Shown: piece after piece, positions 1 through 6,751 of the stretch
Numbering within the stretch: position 1 is the stretch's first letter
Layout: every line of letters begins with the position of its first letter
Assembly: GCF_000424465.1 (NCBI RefSeq)
Contig: NZ_AUJY01000001.1
Location: 103,588-167,587, forward strand
Length of the DNA stretch: 64,000 bases
Direction of reading: 5' to 3'
DNA from: Butyrivibrio hungatei NK4A153
GTDB lineage: Bacteria; Bacillota; Clostridia; Lachnospirales; Lachnospiraceae
Translations under genes and position numbers: made by a program
The notes under the pieces: generated by a model
What the model saw: only the letters and a program-made list of their open reading frames with translations
Told to the model about the DNA's origin: nothing
Databases searched by the model: none

Positions 1-216
1 ATTATGCGGTAAATGGAAAAATAGACAGGGCTATTTGCTGTCTTTTCCCTGTCTATTATGCGGTAAATGCAAGTATGGACAGGGCTATTTGCTGTCTTTA
101 CCCTGTCTATTATGCGGTAAATGGAAATATAGACAGAGCTATTTACTGCCATTTTCCTGTCCATTATGCGGTAAATGCAAGTGTGGACAGGGATTTATTG
201 CTTTATATTAAAGTGC
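1..216. repeat. Tandem 54-bp hairpin repeat, array A
   Basis: Four copies with starts at 1, 55, 109 and 163 (exact 54-bp steps), each beginning ATTATGCGGTAAATG. Each copy carries an inverted repeat. The first is ATAGACAGGG...CCCTGTCTAT, a perfect 10-bp stem around a 16-nt loop. The fourth copy decays and runs into array B. Because 54 is divisible by three, the array stays open as a reading frame, but I see no convincing protein. It lies 3' of the minus-strand ABC operon. The array may continue beyond the left edge of the window. Confidence 0.9.
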
Positions 217-545
217 ACTGCCTATATTGGAGAACGATGAAAAGTGGCAGGACGATTTAGCAAGAATTTACTGCCTATATCGGGGAGCGATGAAAAGTGG
301 CAGGACGATTATGCAAGAATTTACTGCCTATATAGGATAAGCGATGAAAAGTGGCAGGATGATTATGCAAGAAAGCACTGCCTATATAGGGCCGGTGTTG
401 AAAAGTGGCAGAAAGATAATGCAAAAAAGCACTGCCTATATAGGGGCATTGATAAATAGTGGCAGAATAACAATGCAAAAAAGAACTGCCTATATAGGAC
501 AGATGATGAATGGTAGCAGAATAGCACGGGAAAAGAGTTGCTGCC
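217..545. repeat. Tandem 53-55-bp hairpin repeat, array B
   Basis: Copies of ACTGCCTATAT recur at 217, 270, 323, 377, 431 and 485, with a degenerate copy at 540 (spacing 53-55). Each unit has GGCAG followed about 20 nt later by CTGCC, so the arms can pair, and most also contain the palindrome CCTATATAGG. Period and arm placement match array A and the array near 32.8 kb, but the stem sequence differs (GGCAG/CTGCC instead of GACAG/CTGTC). The array follows immediately after the stop codon of the last gene of the minus-strand operon and could be its 3' untranslated region. Confidence 0.9.
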
Positions 546-1198
546 TATGCTTTGTTGTTTTCCGTCATTACATGATATGATACCGGGTATTTATAGAGCA
601 GGTTTGCAACGAGAATCGAGAGTAGTGAGCCTGCTATCATTATCAGAAAACCGATGGCTATTGCGCTTTTCATGTTGATCTTAAAAAATTCATCTAGCAT
701 GGATGTGAAGATGATTGTTGGAAGAAATATGATTACCATGAATATAATACTCAATAGTGTGCGTTTGCTAAATAAAATTCCATACAACATACAATTGATG
801 CAAAGTACACTGAAAACCAAAATGAGCGTTCCGTGTTTTGCATAGCTTTCTTGTAAAGAAAGATTCGGTAACGGCTTACTTACAATATATAACCTGTGTA
901 TTGATATTAATAGAAAAGTGATTATATACAGGGGGATTTGTATATAAAAGGGGTATACGGTCTGGAGTTTTTTGGCTGACGGTGATGACTGCGCAAGTCC
1001 TGATCCGCTTGTGTTCACAATGCTCATAAAAAAGAAAATTGCGGAATTAGTAAAGAATATCATGTTTGATAAATTACTATGTGATAAGAGCTCGCCAATC
1101 ATTCCTAGTAAAAACACGACTACTGATAATATAAGCTGAGATTTTAAGTGCGGATCAGTTTTGATTATTGTTATTATTTTTTGGATTTCTTTTTTCAT
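545..1198 (-). CDS. ABC-2-like membrane protein, paralogue 3 of 3
   Basis: About 217 residues with roughly six hydrophobic segments. It opens with a short cytosolic-looking helix (MKKEIQKIITIIKTDPHLK) and ends with a conserved tail (GSLLSILVANLLYKYPVS) shared with the two genes upstream. I start it at the ATG at 1198 because AAGGAG lies seven bases before it; a TTG at 1216 has no such site. Last gene of a six-gene minus-strand operon behind a YtrA-type regulator and an ABC ATPase, so it is probably a transporter membrane subunit or an accessory immunity-like protein. The family is not recognised more precisely. Confidence 0.8.
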   Translation of the reverse strand: MKKEIQKIITIIKTDPHLKSQLILSVVVFLLGMIGELLSHSNLSNMIFFTNSAIFFFMSIVNTSGSGLAQSSPSAKKLQTVYPFYIQIPLYIITFLLISIHRLYIVSKPLPNLSLQESYAKHGTLILVFSVLCINCMLYGILFSKRTLLSIIFMVIIFLPTIIFTSMLDEFFKINMKSAIAIGFLIMIAGSLLSILVANLLYKYPVSYHVMTENNKA

Positions 1199-1286
1199 GT
1201 GGCTCCTTAATGACAAGGTGAGATTGGGGTTTCTTGTACATAAATTATTTCACTTCATAATTGATCAAAAGCCGGCGAGGTATTTG

Positions 1287-1955
1287 CTAAGCTTTGTTGT
1301 TTGCCTTCATAACATGAGCTGATATTGGGTACTTATAGAGCAGGTTTGCTAGAAGGATTGAAAGCAGTGAACCAAATATTATTATCACTAATCCTGTGGT
1401 GATAGAATTTGTCAGGGTAAGTTTGTATAGTAATGACGGCACGCGTATACCAATAAAACAGATTGATAAAATTATTGGTGCATAAGTAATACAAATGCAA
1501 ATTACTCCGAAAACAAAGAATTTTCGGGTGATAATCTCAGAAATAGAAATGATAAATATCGCAATGCTATACAAGATAATCAATCCGCATTGTATAGCAT
1601 AGATGCGATCTGCTGACATATCGGGTATTGGCTTACTTGAAAGATAAACTCTGTGCCAGGAGAGTAGCGCAAATATAATAATGTGAAATGGCATTTGCAG
1701 AATGAATGGATATAGGGTCTGGAGTTTTTTTGCAGATGCCGAGGATTGAACTATGCTGCTTCCGCTTGATATCATGATTGATTGATATATCAGGCATACA
1801 CAAGTTGACAATCCAATTATACCTGTATTTCCTAAATCTGAAGAAAACTCATAAAATACTCCTCCGACAAATAGAAATATTCCGATGAAAATCTGGGATT
1901 TTAATTGTGGAGCGGCTTTTATAATAGTTATTATTTTCTTTATTTCTTTTTTCAT
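1287..1955 (-). CDS. ABC-2-like membrane protein, paralogue 2 of 3
   Basis: 222 residues, about six hydrophobic segments. The first 19 residues (MKKEIKKIITIIKAAPQLK) are identical to those of the next gene upstream, and the C-terminus (FGSLLSILLANLLYKYPIS) is almost identical, while the middle has diverged. The ATG is preceded by AAGGAGTATTGAC, the same ribosome-binding leader as at 2687, which supports recent tandem duplication including the translation signal. Likely a membrane component of the adjacent ABC system; the substrate cannot be read from the sequence. Confidence 0.82.
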   Translation of the reverse strand: MKKEIKKIITIIKAAPQLKSQIFIGIFLFVGGVFYEFSSDLGNTGIIGLSTCVCLIYQSIMISSGSSIVQSSASAKKLQTLYPFILQMPFHIIIFALLSWHRVYLSSKPIPDMSADRIYAIQCGLIILYSIAIFIISISEIITRKFFVFGVICICITYAPIILSICFIGIRVPSLLYKLTLTNSITTGLVIIIFGSLLSILLANLLYKYPISAHVMKANNKA

Positions 1956-2000
1956 GTCAATACTCCTTGATGATAGAAGGCAATTTTTTTAGTCTTTTCC

Positions 2001-2687
2001 TTAAACTTTATTATTAAACTTCATTACATGTGCGGATATAGGGTATTTATATAGCAGGTTTGCAAAAAGAGTTGAGAGCAGTGAACCTGCTATTAGAATA
2101 AGAAAGCCTAAAGTAATAGCGATTGGAAATGAGAGATTAGTAATATTGTAAAAAGATTGAGGATGTATTATTGAATAAGAAATCATAGTTATAAAAATAA
2201 ATGTAAATAATATCATACAAACAAGAGAAAGGCCAAAGAATTTATGACTTAAAATTTCATATATGGATGAAAAGAAGCATATTGCGCTAAACATTAGAAT
2301 ATAAAAGCATTGTAAGCTGATGTTTTCTTTTATAGACATATCAAGCGCTGGTTTACTTGCAATATAAACGCTGTTAAAGGAAACAATAAAAAAGAGGATA
2401 CTGTTCACAAGTAGCTTTATATAAAAGGGAAAACTAATTTGGAGTTTTTTTGCTGATGAGGAGGTTTGGCCAAGCCCGGTGCAACTAACCGACATTATGG
2501 TCTGGTATATTTGTCCGGTAACGTTGGAAAGATAAAATAACCCCAGAATGTTATATGTACTTGATGTCTTTGCAGTTATCTCGAAACATATTCCTGCAAT
2601 CAAGAACAATAATGCACTGATTATTCGTGTTTTTAATTGTGGAGCGGCTTTTATAATAGTTATTATTTTCTTTATTTCTTTTTTCAT
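2001..2687 (-). CDS. ABC-2-like membrane protein, paralogue 1 of 3
   Basis: 228 residues with about six hydrophobic segments. It shares the amphipathic N-terminal helix and the GSLLSTLFANLLYKYPIS tail with the two genes that follow. Its ATG lies one base after the stop of the upstream permease gene, which suggests translational coupling. The RBS is AAGGAG seven bases before the ATG. Probably transporter membrane subunit; an autonomous immunity-type membrane protein is the alternative. Confidence 0.82.
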   Translation of the reverse strand: MKKEIKKIITIIKAAPQLKTRIISALLFLIAGICFEITAKTSSTYNILGLFYLSNVTGQIYQTIMSVSCTGLGQTSSSAKKLQISFPFYIKLLVNSILFFIVSFNSVYIASKPALDMSIKENISLQCFYILMFSAICFFSSIYEILSHKFFGLSLVCMILFTFIFITMISYSIIHPQSFYNITNLSFPIAITLGFLILIAGSLLSTLFANLLYKYPISAHVMKFNNKV

Positions 2688-2688
2688 G

Positions 2689-3357
2689 TCAATACTCCTT
2701 GATGTTAGAAAAGCAACGATCTGTTGTGTAATTAAAAACCAAAATACTGATTATTACAGATAAAATAAAACTTATCGGAAGCCATATAATAAACGGTATA
2801 TGAATGGAATCATAAATAAACAGGAACAGCATGCATGCGTTAAGCGCACCAATTATTGCGGTTAGCGGTAGTGATATATATGCGTGTACATTATTTGACA
2901 GAATATTTCTCGTAAATGTAATGATGCCTGTCGTAGTGCTGTAGTCAAGAAAGATTATGGTTGAGACAAACACCGGCAAACGCATATCTATACTATTGGC
3001 TGATATTATTGTGGCTATGATCAGGCTTAGTGTAGGAGGGATGGTCAGCTGCACAAACCTTCTTATCTGGTCTGCAATTATTGCGTCCTTTATAAAGCTG
3101 TCAACGTGAGTTGATGTTTTTATTATTCCAAGGAAAAATCCTTTTGCGGTAATTCCGTTAAAAGGCATATAGTCAGCTAATAAGGTAAAAAATGAAAGAA
3201 GCGTCATCATGATTGCTATACCCATATAGTTGTCAAATGACATAATTACCAATGCAAAAGGAACAAGAAAAGCAGGCATAACAACAAGCATTGCAATGTT
3301 ATATAAAAAACTGCAAAAGCAATTATGCGCAGTTATCATTCTTGATAGATGTTTCAT
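2689..3357 (-). CDS. ABC transporter permease-like membrane protein
   Basis: 222 residues, about six hydrophobic segments, no signal peptide. It is unlike the three paralogues downstream and so is probably the core permease partner of the ATPase encoded immediately upstream (16-bp gap, RBS GGAGGAG). YtrA-regulated operons in Firmicutes (Bacillus ytrABCDEF type) encode an ATPase with ABC-2-like permeases, often cell-wall-stress inducible. The transported substrate here is unknown. Confidence 0.78.
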   Translation of the reverse strand: MKHLSRMITAHNCFCSFLYNIAMLVVMPAFLVPFALVIMSFDNYMGIAIMMTLLSFFTLLADYMPFNGITAKGFFLGIIKTSTHVDSFIKDAIIADQIRRFVQLTIPPTLSLIIATIISANSIDMRLPVFVSTIIFLDYSTTTGIITFTRNILSNNVHAYISLPLTAIIGALNACMLFLFIYDSIHIPFIIWLPISFILSVIISILVFNYTTDRCFSNIKEY

Positions 3358-3373
3358 TTATATACTCCTCCGA

Positions 3374-4291
3374 TCAGCTATGTGACTTAAGCTTTGTGTA
3401 TGCACGCATAATGCCGACGGCAAGCTGTGAAAGAGTGGGGATAGAGGTTTCTACATCCATTCCTGCAAGCTTATCAATGTTTTCGCTGAGGCAAAGACCC
3501 TCATAACCGTAGGTATTCGAAGTTATGTCATAAAGGATATGCTTTGCGGATTCTTCGTCTTTCTTTTCACCGCGTACAAATACATATTTCTCCTTGAGGT
3601 CTTCGACGAAGCCCTGTTCGACAACGGTTCCGTTTTCGATTATGATCGCATAGTCTGTCACGTTCTCCATGTCAGAGATGTTGTGAGTGGAGAAGATAAC
3701 CGATTTGTCGTTATCCTCTGAAGAAGCGAGGTATTCACGGAGCATTGAACACAGTCTTTCTCTCATAAGCGGATCAAGCGGAGAAGCGGGCTCATCCATG
3801 AGAAGGAGCTTGGTATCTCTTGCAAGAACACCTGCAAGCATGAGTTTTATGCGGTTTCCATCTGAGAGACTACTTACTTTTTTGTCTTTACCCGAACGTG
3901 AGCTGCTTGTTACCGCAAGATCTTCTAAGATCTGATCGTATTTTTCTCCGTCGAAATTATCGAACAATACAGACTGAATCTCTTTTGTCTGCTTGAGTGT
4001 CCAGTGGGGGAGGAAGTAGTGCTTGTCGGTACCGGTATAGCCGATGTGTTCTTTAACGTAAGGATCGTTTTCCCTGTCTTTTTCCGTGTAATTACCAAAG
4101 TAAGTGATTTCGCCTTTATGAACCTGCTTTATACCTGCGATCATTTCGAGCAAAGTAGTTTTACCTGCGCCGTTTTCGCCGATAAGTGCCGTTGCGAATC
4201 CTTTGGGAAAATTGATACTGTCAATATTAAGCTCGAAATGACGGTATTTTTTACTGATGTTTTTACATGAGATGACTGCTTCTGCTTTCAT
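3374..4291 (-). CDS. ABC transporter ATP-binding protein (YtrB-like)
   Basis: 305 residues. Walker A is GENGAGKTT near residue 38, Walker B is LLLMDEP followed by the D-loop, and the switch histidine is in STHNIS. The signature motif is LSDGN rather than LSGGQ, a divergence often seen in YtrB/BcrA-type ATPases. After the nucleotide-binding domain there is a C-terminal extension of about 80 residues typical of drug or peptide exporters. It follows the GntR regulator by 18 bp (RBS GGAGG) and precedes the permease genes. Energises the transporter at the inner face of the membrane. Confidence 0.93.
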   Translation of the reverse strand: MKAEAVISCKNISKKYRHFELNIDSINFPKGFATALIGENGAGKTTLLEMIAGIKQVHKGEITYFGNYTEKDRENDPYVKEHIGYTGTDKHYFLPHWTLKQTKEIQSVLFDNFDGEKYDQILEDLAVTSSSRSGKDKKVSSLSDGNRIKLMLAGVLARDTKLLLMDEPASPLDPLMRERLCSMLREYLASSEDNDKSVIFSTHNISDMENVTDYAIIIENGTVVEQGFVEDLKEKYVFVRGEKKDEESAKHILYDITSNTYGYEGLCLSENIDKLAGMDVETSIPTLSQLAVGIMRAYTKLKSHS

Positions 4292-4309
4292 AGCTTAATG
4301 CCTCCGTTA

Positions 4310-4681
4310 TTAATTATCCAATTTCTGCAATGTCTTTAGTGTGCTGATAAGCTCGCTGTCTGACATCTTCGCGATCTTTGCAAATTTGATCGCATCAAGA
4401 AGTGCGTCTTCAACCTTGCGAATATGCTGCTCTTTGAGCATTTCAGTGTCCTGGGCGTTTACGTAATAACCTTTTCCTTGGACGGCTGTTACAAGCCCTT
4501 CGCTTTCAAGCTGTTCATATGCCTTTATGGTTGTGATGACGCTGATCTTAAGTTCCTTGGCAAGTCCCCGTATCGATGGCAGGTATTCACCCTGACCGAT
4601 TCGCCCTTCAAGTACCTCACCGCGGAAATAGTCAGCAATCTGCTGGTAGATTGGCACACCTGAATTCTGTGAGATTTTCAT
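4310..4681 (-). CDS. GntR-family regulator, YtrA subfamily
   Basis: 123 residues: an N-terminal winged helix (PIYQQIADYFRGEVLEGRIGQGEYLPSIRGLAKELKIS, given here as family-typical text across residues 10-50) and a short C-terminal helical tail instead of a ligand-binding domain, which is the YtrA hallmark. I choose the ATG at 4681 because GAGG lies five bases upstream of it; the ATG at 4693 overlaps that site. First gene of the operon, and probably represses its own promoter through the inverted repeat at 4736-4761. Ytr systems respond to cell-envelope stress; the inducer here is not visible. Confidence 0.9.
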   Translation of the reverse strand: MKISQNSGVPIYQQIADYFRGEVLEGRIGQGEYLPSIRGLAKELKISVITTIKAYEQLESEGLVTAVQGKGYYVNAQDTEMLKEQHIRKVEDALLDAIKFAKIAKMSDSELISTLKTLQKLDN

Positions 4682-4735
4682 ATGATTCCTCATTAAAAAT
4701 ACAGTTAGTGTTATTGATTCAGATGAAACTGTTTA

Positions 4736-4761
4736 TGTGTTATATATACACTAATAACACA
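4736..4761 (-). promoter_or_regulatory. Inverted-repeat operator of the YtrA-type operon
   Basis: TGTGTTA-N12-TAACACA, a perfect 7-bp inverted repeat, lies about 55 bp upstream of the regulator start. The internal sequence contains TATATA on either strand, usable as a -10 element. It fits the position and size of a GntR dimer site, and autoregulation is inferred from the gene order. Confidence 0.55.
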
Positions 4762-4793
4762 TAGAAGTCAAATTCAAAATTTCCGAAAACATA

Positions 4794-4855
4794 TTGACAT
4801 ATTACGACTGACGTAGTATTAATACTATTACAGACGTACTACGACAAACATAGTA
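4794..4855 (+). promoter_or_regulatory. Sigma-A promoter with two tandem palindromic operators
   Basis: -35 TTGACA at 4794-4799, a 17-bp spacer, and -10 TATTAA at 4817-4822. Operator 1 (4800-4818) is TATTACG-N5-CGTAGTA and fills the spacer. Operator 2 (4837-4855) is TACTACG-N5-CATAGTA, with centres 37 bp apart. The TACTAC/GTAGTA arms resemble BlaI/MecI/CopY-type sites. No such repressor is encoded nearby. It drives the CPBP protease gene at 4895. Confidence 0.7.
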
Positions 4856-4894
4856 TAGCAACAAATTAAATGACATGAAGGGATCTATCTGAGA

Positions 4895-5698
4895 ATGAAG
4901 ACAAAAAAATTTATCTACGGAATACTTTTAACGTTTTTATTATTCTTTTTATTTGTGGCGTCGGAAATATTGGCAAGTATTTTTGTTCGTGATGAAACAT
5001 TAAAAGATACTTTGCAAGCGGCTTCGCGCTATCTGATTGCTATATTGGGACTATTTTTGGCAAACAGGTTATACGGAACTGACTTTAGATTCAGAAGTAA
5101 AGGATTTGCAAAAGGAGTTTTTTGTACGGGAATAACACTTATGGCATTGGTTGTTCTTAATCTTTATGATGACTTTTCGCAGCCTGAAATTTCTTTTGTT
5201 AAGGCTCTTCCAAGACTTATATTCGCATTTGTTTGCAATATGGGAACCGGAATGTTTGAAGAATCAATGCTTAGAGGTACACTTTTTAACTCCTTCAGAT
5301 ATCGTTTTGGTGAAAGCAGAAAAGGTATAGTAAAAGCAATACTTATCTCATCGATTGTATTTGGACTTTTGCACTTTTCGAATCTTATATCTTCACCTGC
5401 AAGGGTTATCGCGACTGTTTCACAGGTTATCTATGCAATTGCAATCGGATGCTGTCTGGCTTGCGTGTACTACATTACGGATAGCATATGGGTTGTTTCT
5501 GTTTTGCACGGACTTATTGACTTTACATCCGAGTTTTGGGATTGTTTCATTAACTCGGATACCGGACTTGCGGTACAAAAAGCGACAGAGGATATAACAC
5601 TTTCCGAAGGAATATATGCTGTTTCTGTAACGGTTGTTTGTGCCGTAATTGCTTTTATACAGCTCCGCAGAGAGTTTGGCAAAAGAAAGATGAAATAA
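4895..5698 (+). CDS. CPBP-family intramembrane metalloprotease
   Basis: 267 residues, about eight membrane segments. The family motifs are present: EESMLRG (EExxxR) near residue 122, FGLLHFSN (FxxxH) near 150, and a later HG in segment seven (VLHGLIDF). These residues hold the metal in the CAAX-protease/Abi group. Such proteins serve in bacteriocin immunity or maturation and membrane-peptide processing; no peptide precursor is visible nearby. Transcribed alone from the operator-rich promoter upstream and ended by the strong hairpin at 5776-5826, so it is probably inducible. Confidence 0.88.
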   Translation: MKTKKFIYGILLTFLLFFLFVASEILASIFVRDETLKDTLQAASRYLIAILGLFLANRLYGTDFRFRSKGFAKGVFCTGITLMALVVLNLYDDFSQPEISFVKALPRLIFAFVCNMGTGMFEESMLRGTLFNSFRYRFGESRKGIVKAILISSIVFGLLHFSNLISSPARVIATVSQVIYAIAIGCCLACVYYITDSIWVVSVLHGLIDFTSEFWDCFINSDTGLAVQKATEDITLSEGIYAVSVTVVCAVIAFIQLRREFGKRKMK

Positions 5699-5775
5699 TC
5701 GATAGCTGTTGAAAGGGGGTGGTATAAAAACATAATAATCTGATCACACTCTAATAAATGTAAATACCCCAAGGA

Positions 5776-5826
5776 AAAGCGAGGACATATAGAATGGATA
5801 GCCTGTCACTATATGATCCTCGCTTT
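5776..5826 (+). terminator. Long hairpin, probable terminator after the CPBP gene
   Basis: AAAGCGAGGACATATAG (5776-5792) pairs with CTATATG-A-TCCTCGCTTT (5809-5826), a 17-bp stem with one bulge and a 16-nt loop. The following bases (TTACTGTTTG) are only moderately T-rich. Since the next gene is in the same direction it could also act as a leader structure. Confidence 0.6.
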
Positions 5827-5872
5827 ACTGTTTGCATGCGTATCGGATATAATCTGATATGTGGAGGGAAAT

Positions 5873-6553
5873 ATGACAACAGACGAGATAAGAGCAAGGC
5901 TCTTTGAACTAAAAGACGATAAGTACGCAGCATTTCACAGAAAGCTAATTCCTACAGTCAATCCCGATAAGGTGCTCGGCGTGAGAACTCCTGCGCTTAA
6001 GAAGTTTGCAAAAGAGGTTGCAAAAGATGAGGAAGGGTGCACGGCTTTTTTACAGGAGCTTCCGCACAGATATTACGACGAGAACCAGCTCCATGCCTTC
6101 ATAATATCCGGGATAAAAGAATATGAAAGCTGCGTTTTTGAAGTTGAAAAATTCCTTCCGTACGTTGATAACTGGGCAACCTGCGATCAGATGTTGCCGG
6201 CGGCATTTAAGAAAAACAAAGATGAACTTGTAAAGAAGATATACGAATGGCTCGATTCGGATAAGACATATACAGTGCGATTCGGCATAGGTATGCTTAT
6301 GAAGCATTATCTTGAGGAGGATTTTAAACCGGAATATCTTGAGAGAGTATCGTTGATCAGGTCTGATGAATATTACATTCAGATGATGATAGCGTGGTAT
6401 TTTGCAACTGCGCTCAGCTTTCGCTATGACGACGCGCTTCCGTACATAAGAGACAATAAACTTGATCCCGATGTTAAGAAAAAGACTGTCAGAAAGGCGA
6501 TTGAAAGCTATCGGATATCCAAAGAACAGAAAGATTATCTCAGAAATTGTTGA
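5873..6553 (+). CDS. DNA alkylation repair protein, AlkD-like HEAT-repeat glycosylase
   Basis: 226 residues of tandem alpha-helical (HEAT-like) repeats. The VDNWATCDQM stretch (about residues 100-110) contains the W and D positions typical of the AlkD/COG4912 family, which removes 3-methyl and 7-methyl purines without base flipping. The start is the ATG at 5873, since GGAGGG sits five bases before it. Monocistronic between a hairpin and a 190-bp gap. The Clostridia branch of this family is sometimes annotated only as an alkylation repair protein; the fold assignment is firm, the substrate less so. Confidence 0.9.
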   Translation: MTTDEIRARLFELKDDKYAAFHRKLIPTVNPDKVLGVRTPALKKFAKEVAKDEEGCTAFLQELPHRYYDENQLHAFIISGIKEYESCVFEVEKFLPYVDNWATCDQMLPAAFKKNKDELVKKIYEWLDSDKTYTVRFGIGMLMKHYLEEDFKPEYLERVSLIRSDEYYIQMMIAWYFATALSFRYDDALPYIRDNKLDPDVKKKTVRKAIESYRISKEQKDYLRNC

Positions 6554-6751
6554 TTAAGCGTAAATTAAAAAAAAATTTACAACACGTAATAATTTGAAGA
6601 TGCCGATGGATAGGGGGTTCCCGCGAACGGAAACGGTAAAATTTTGTGGAAAATCGTACACATTTATGGTGCAGAAGTATAAAATATGTGCGGAATGAAG
6701 CAATAAATCAATCTTTATGATACAATAATATGCAGTTAAGGAGAAATGTGT

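Noticed and set aside
1..545. CRISPR array
   Set aside because: There are no unique spacers between repeats, the whole unit is repeated, and no cas genes are near. The same holds for arrays C and D.
75..580. Open reading frames of 61-78 codons across arrays A and B
   Set aside because: They are open only because the repeat length is near a multiple of three; both strands and several frames are open, and no ribosome binding site or folded-protein pattern is present.
6554..6751. Riboswitch-like G-rich stretch before the MBL/PncC gene (GTTC-CCGC-GAAC)
   Set aside because: Only a 4-bp hairpin is visible and no known aptamer core could be matched.
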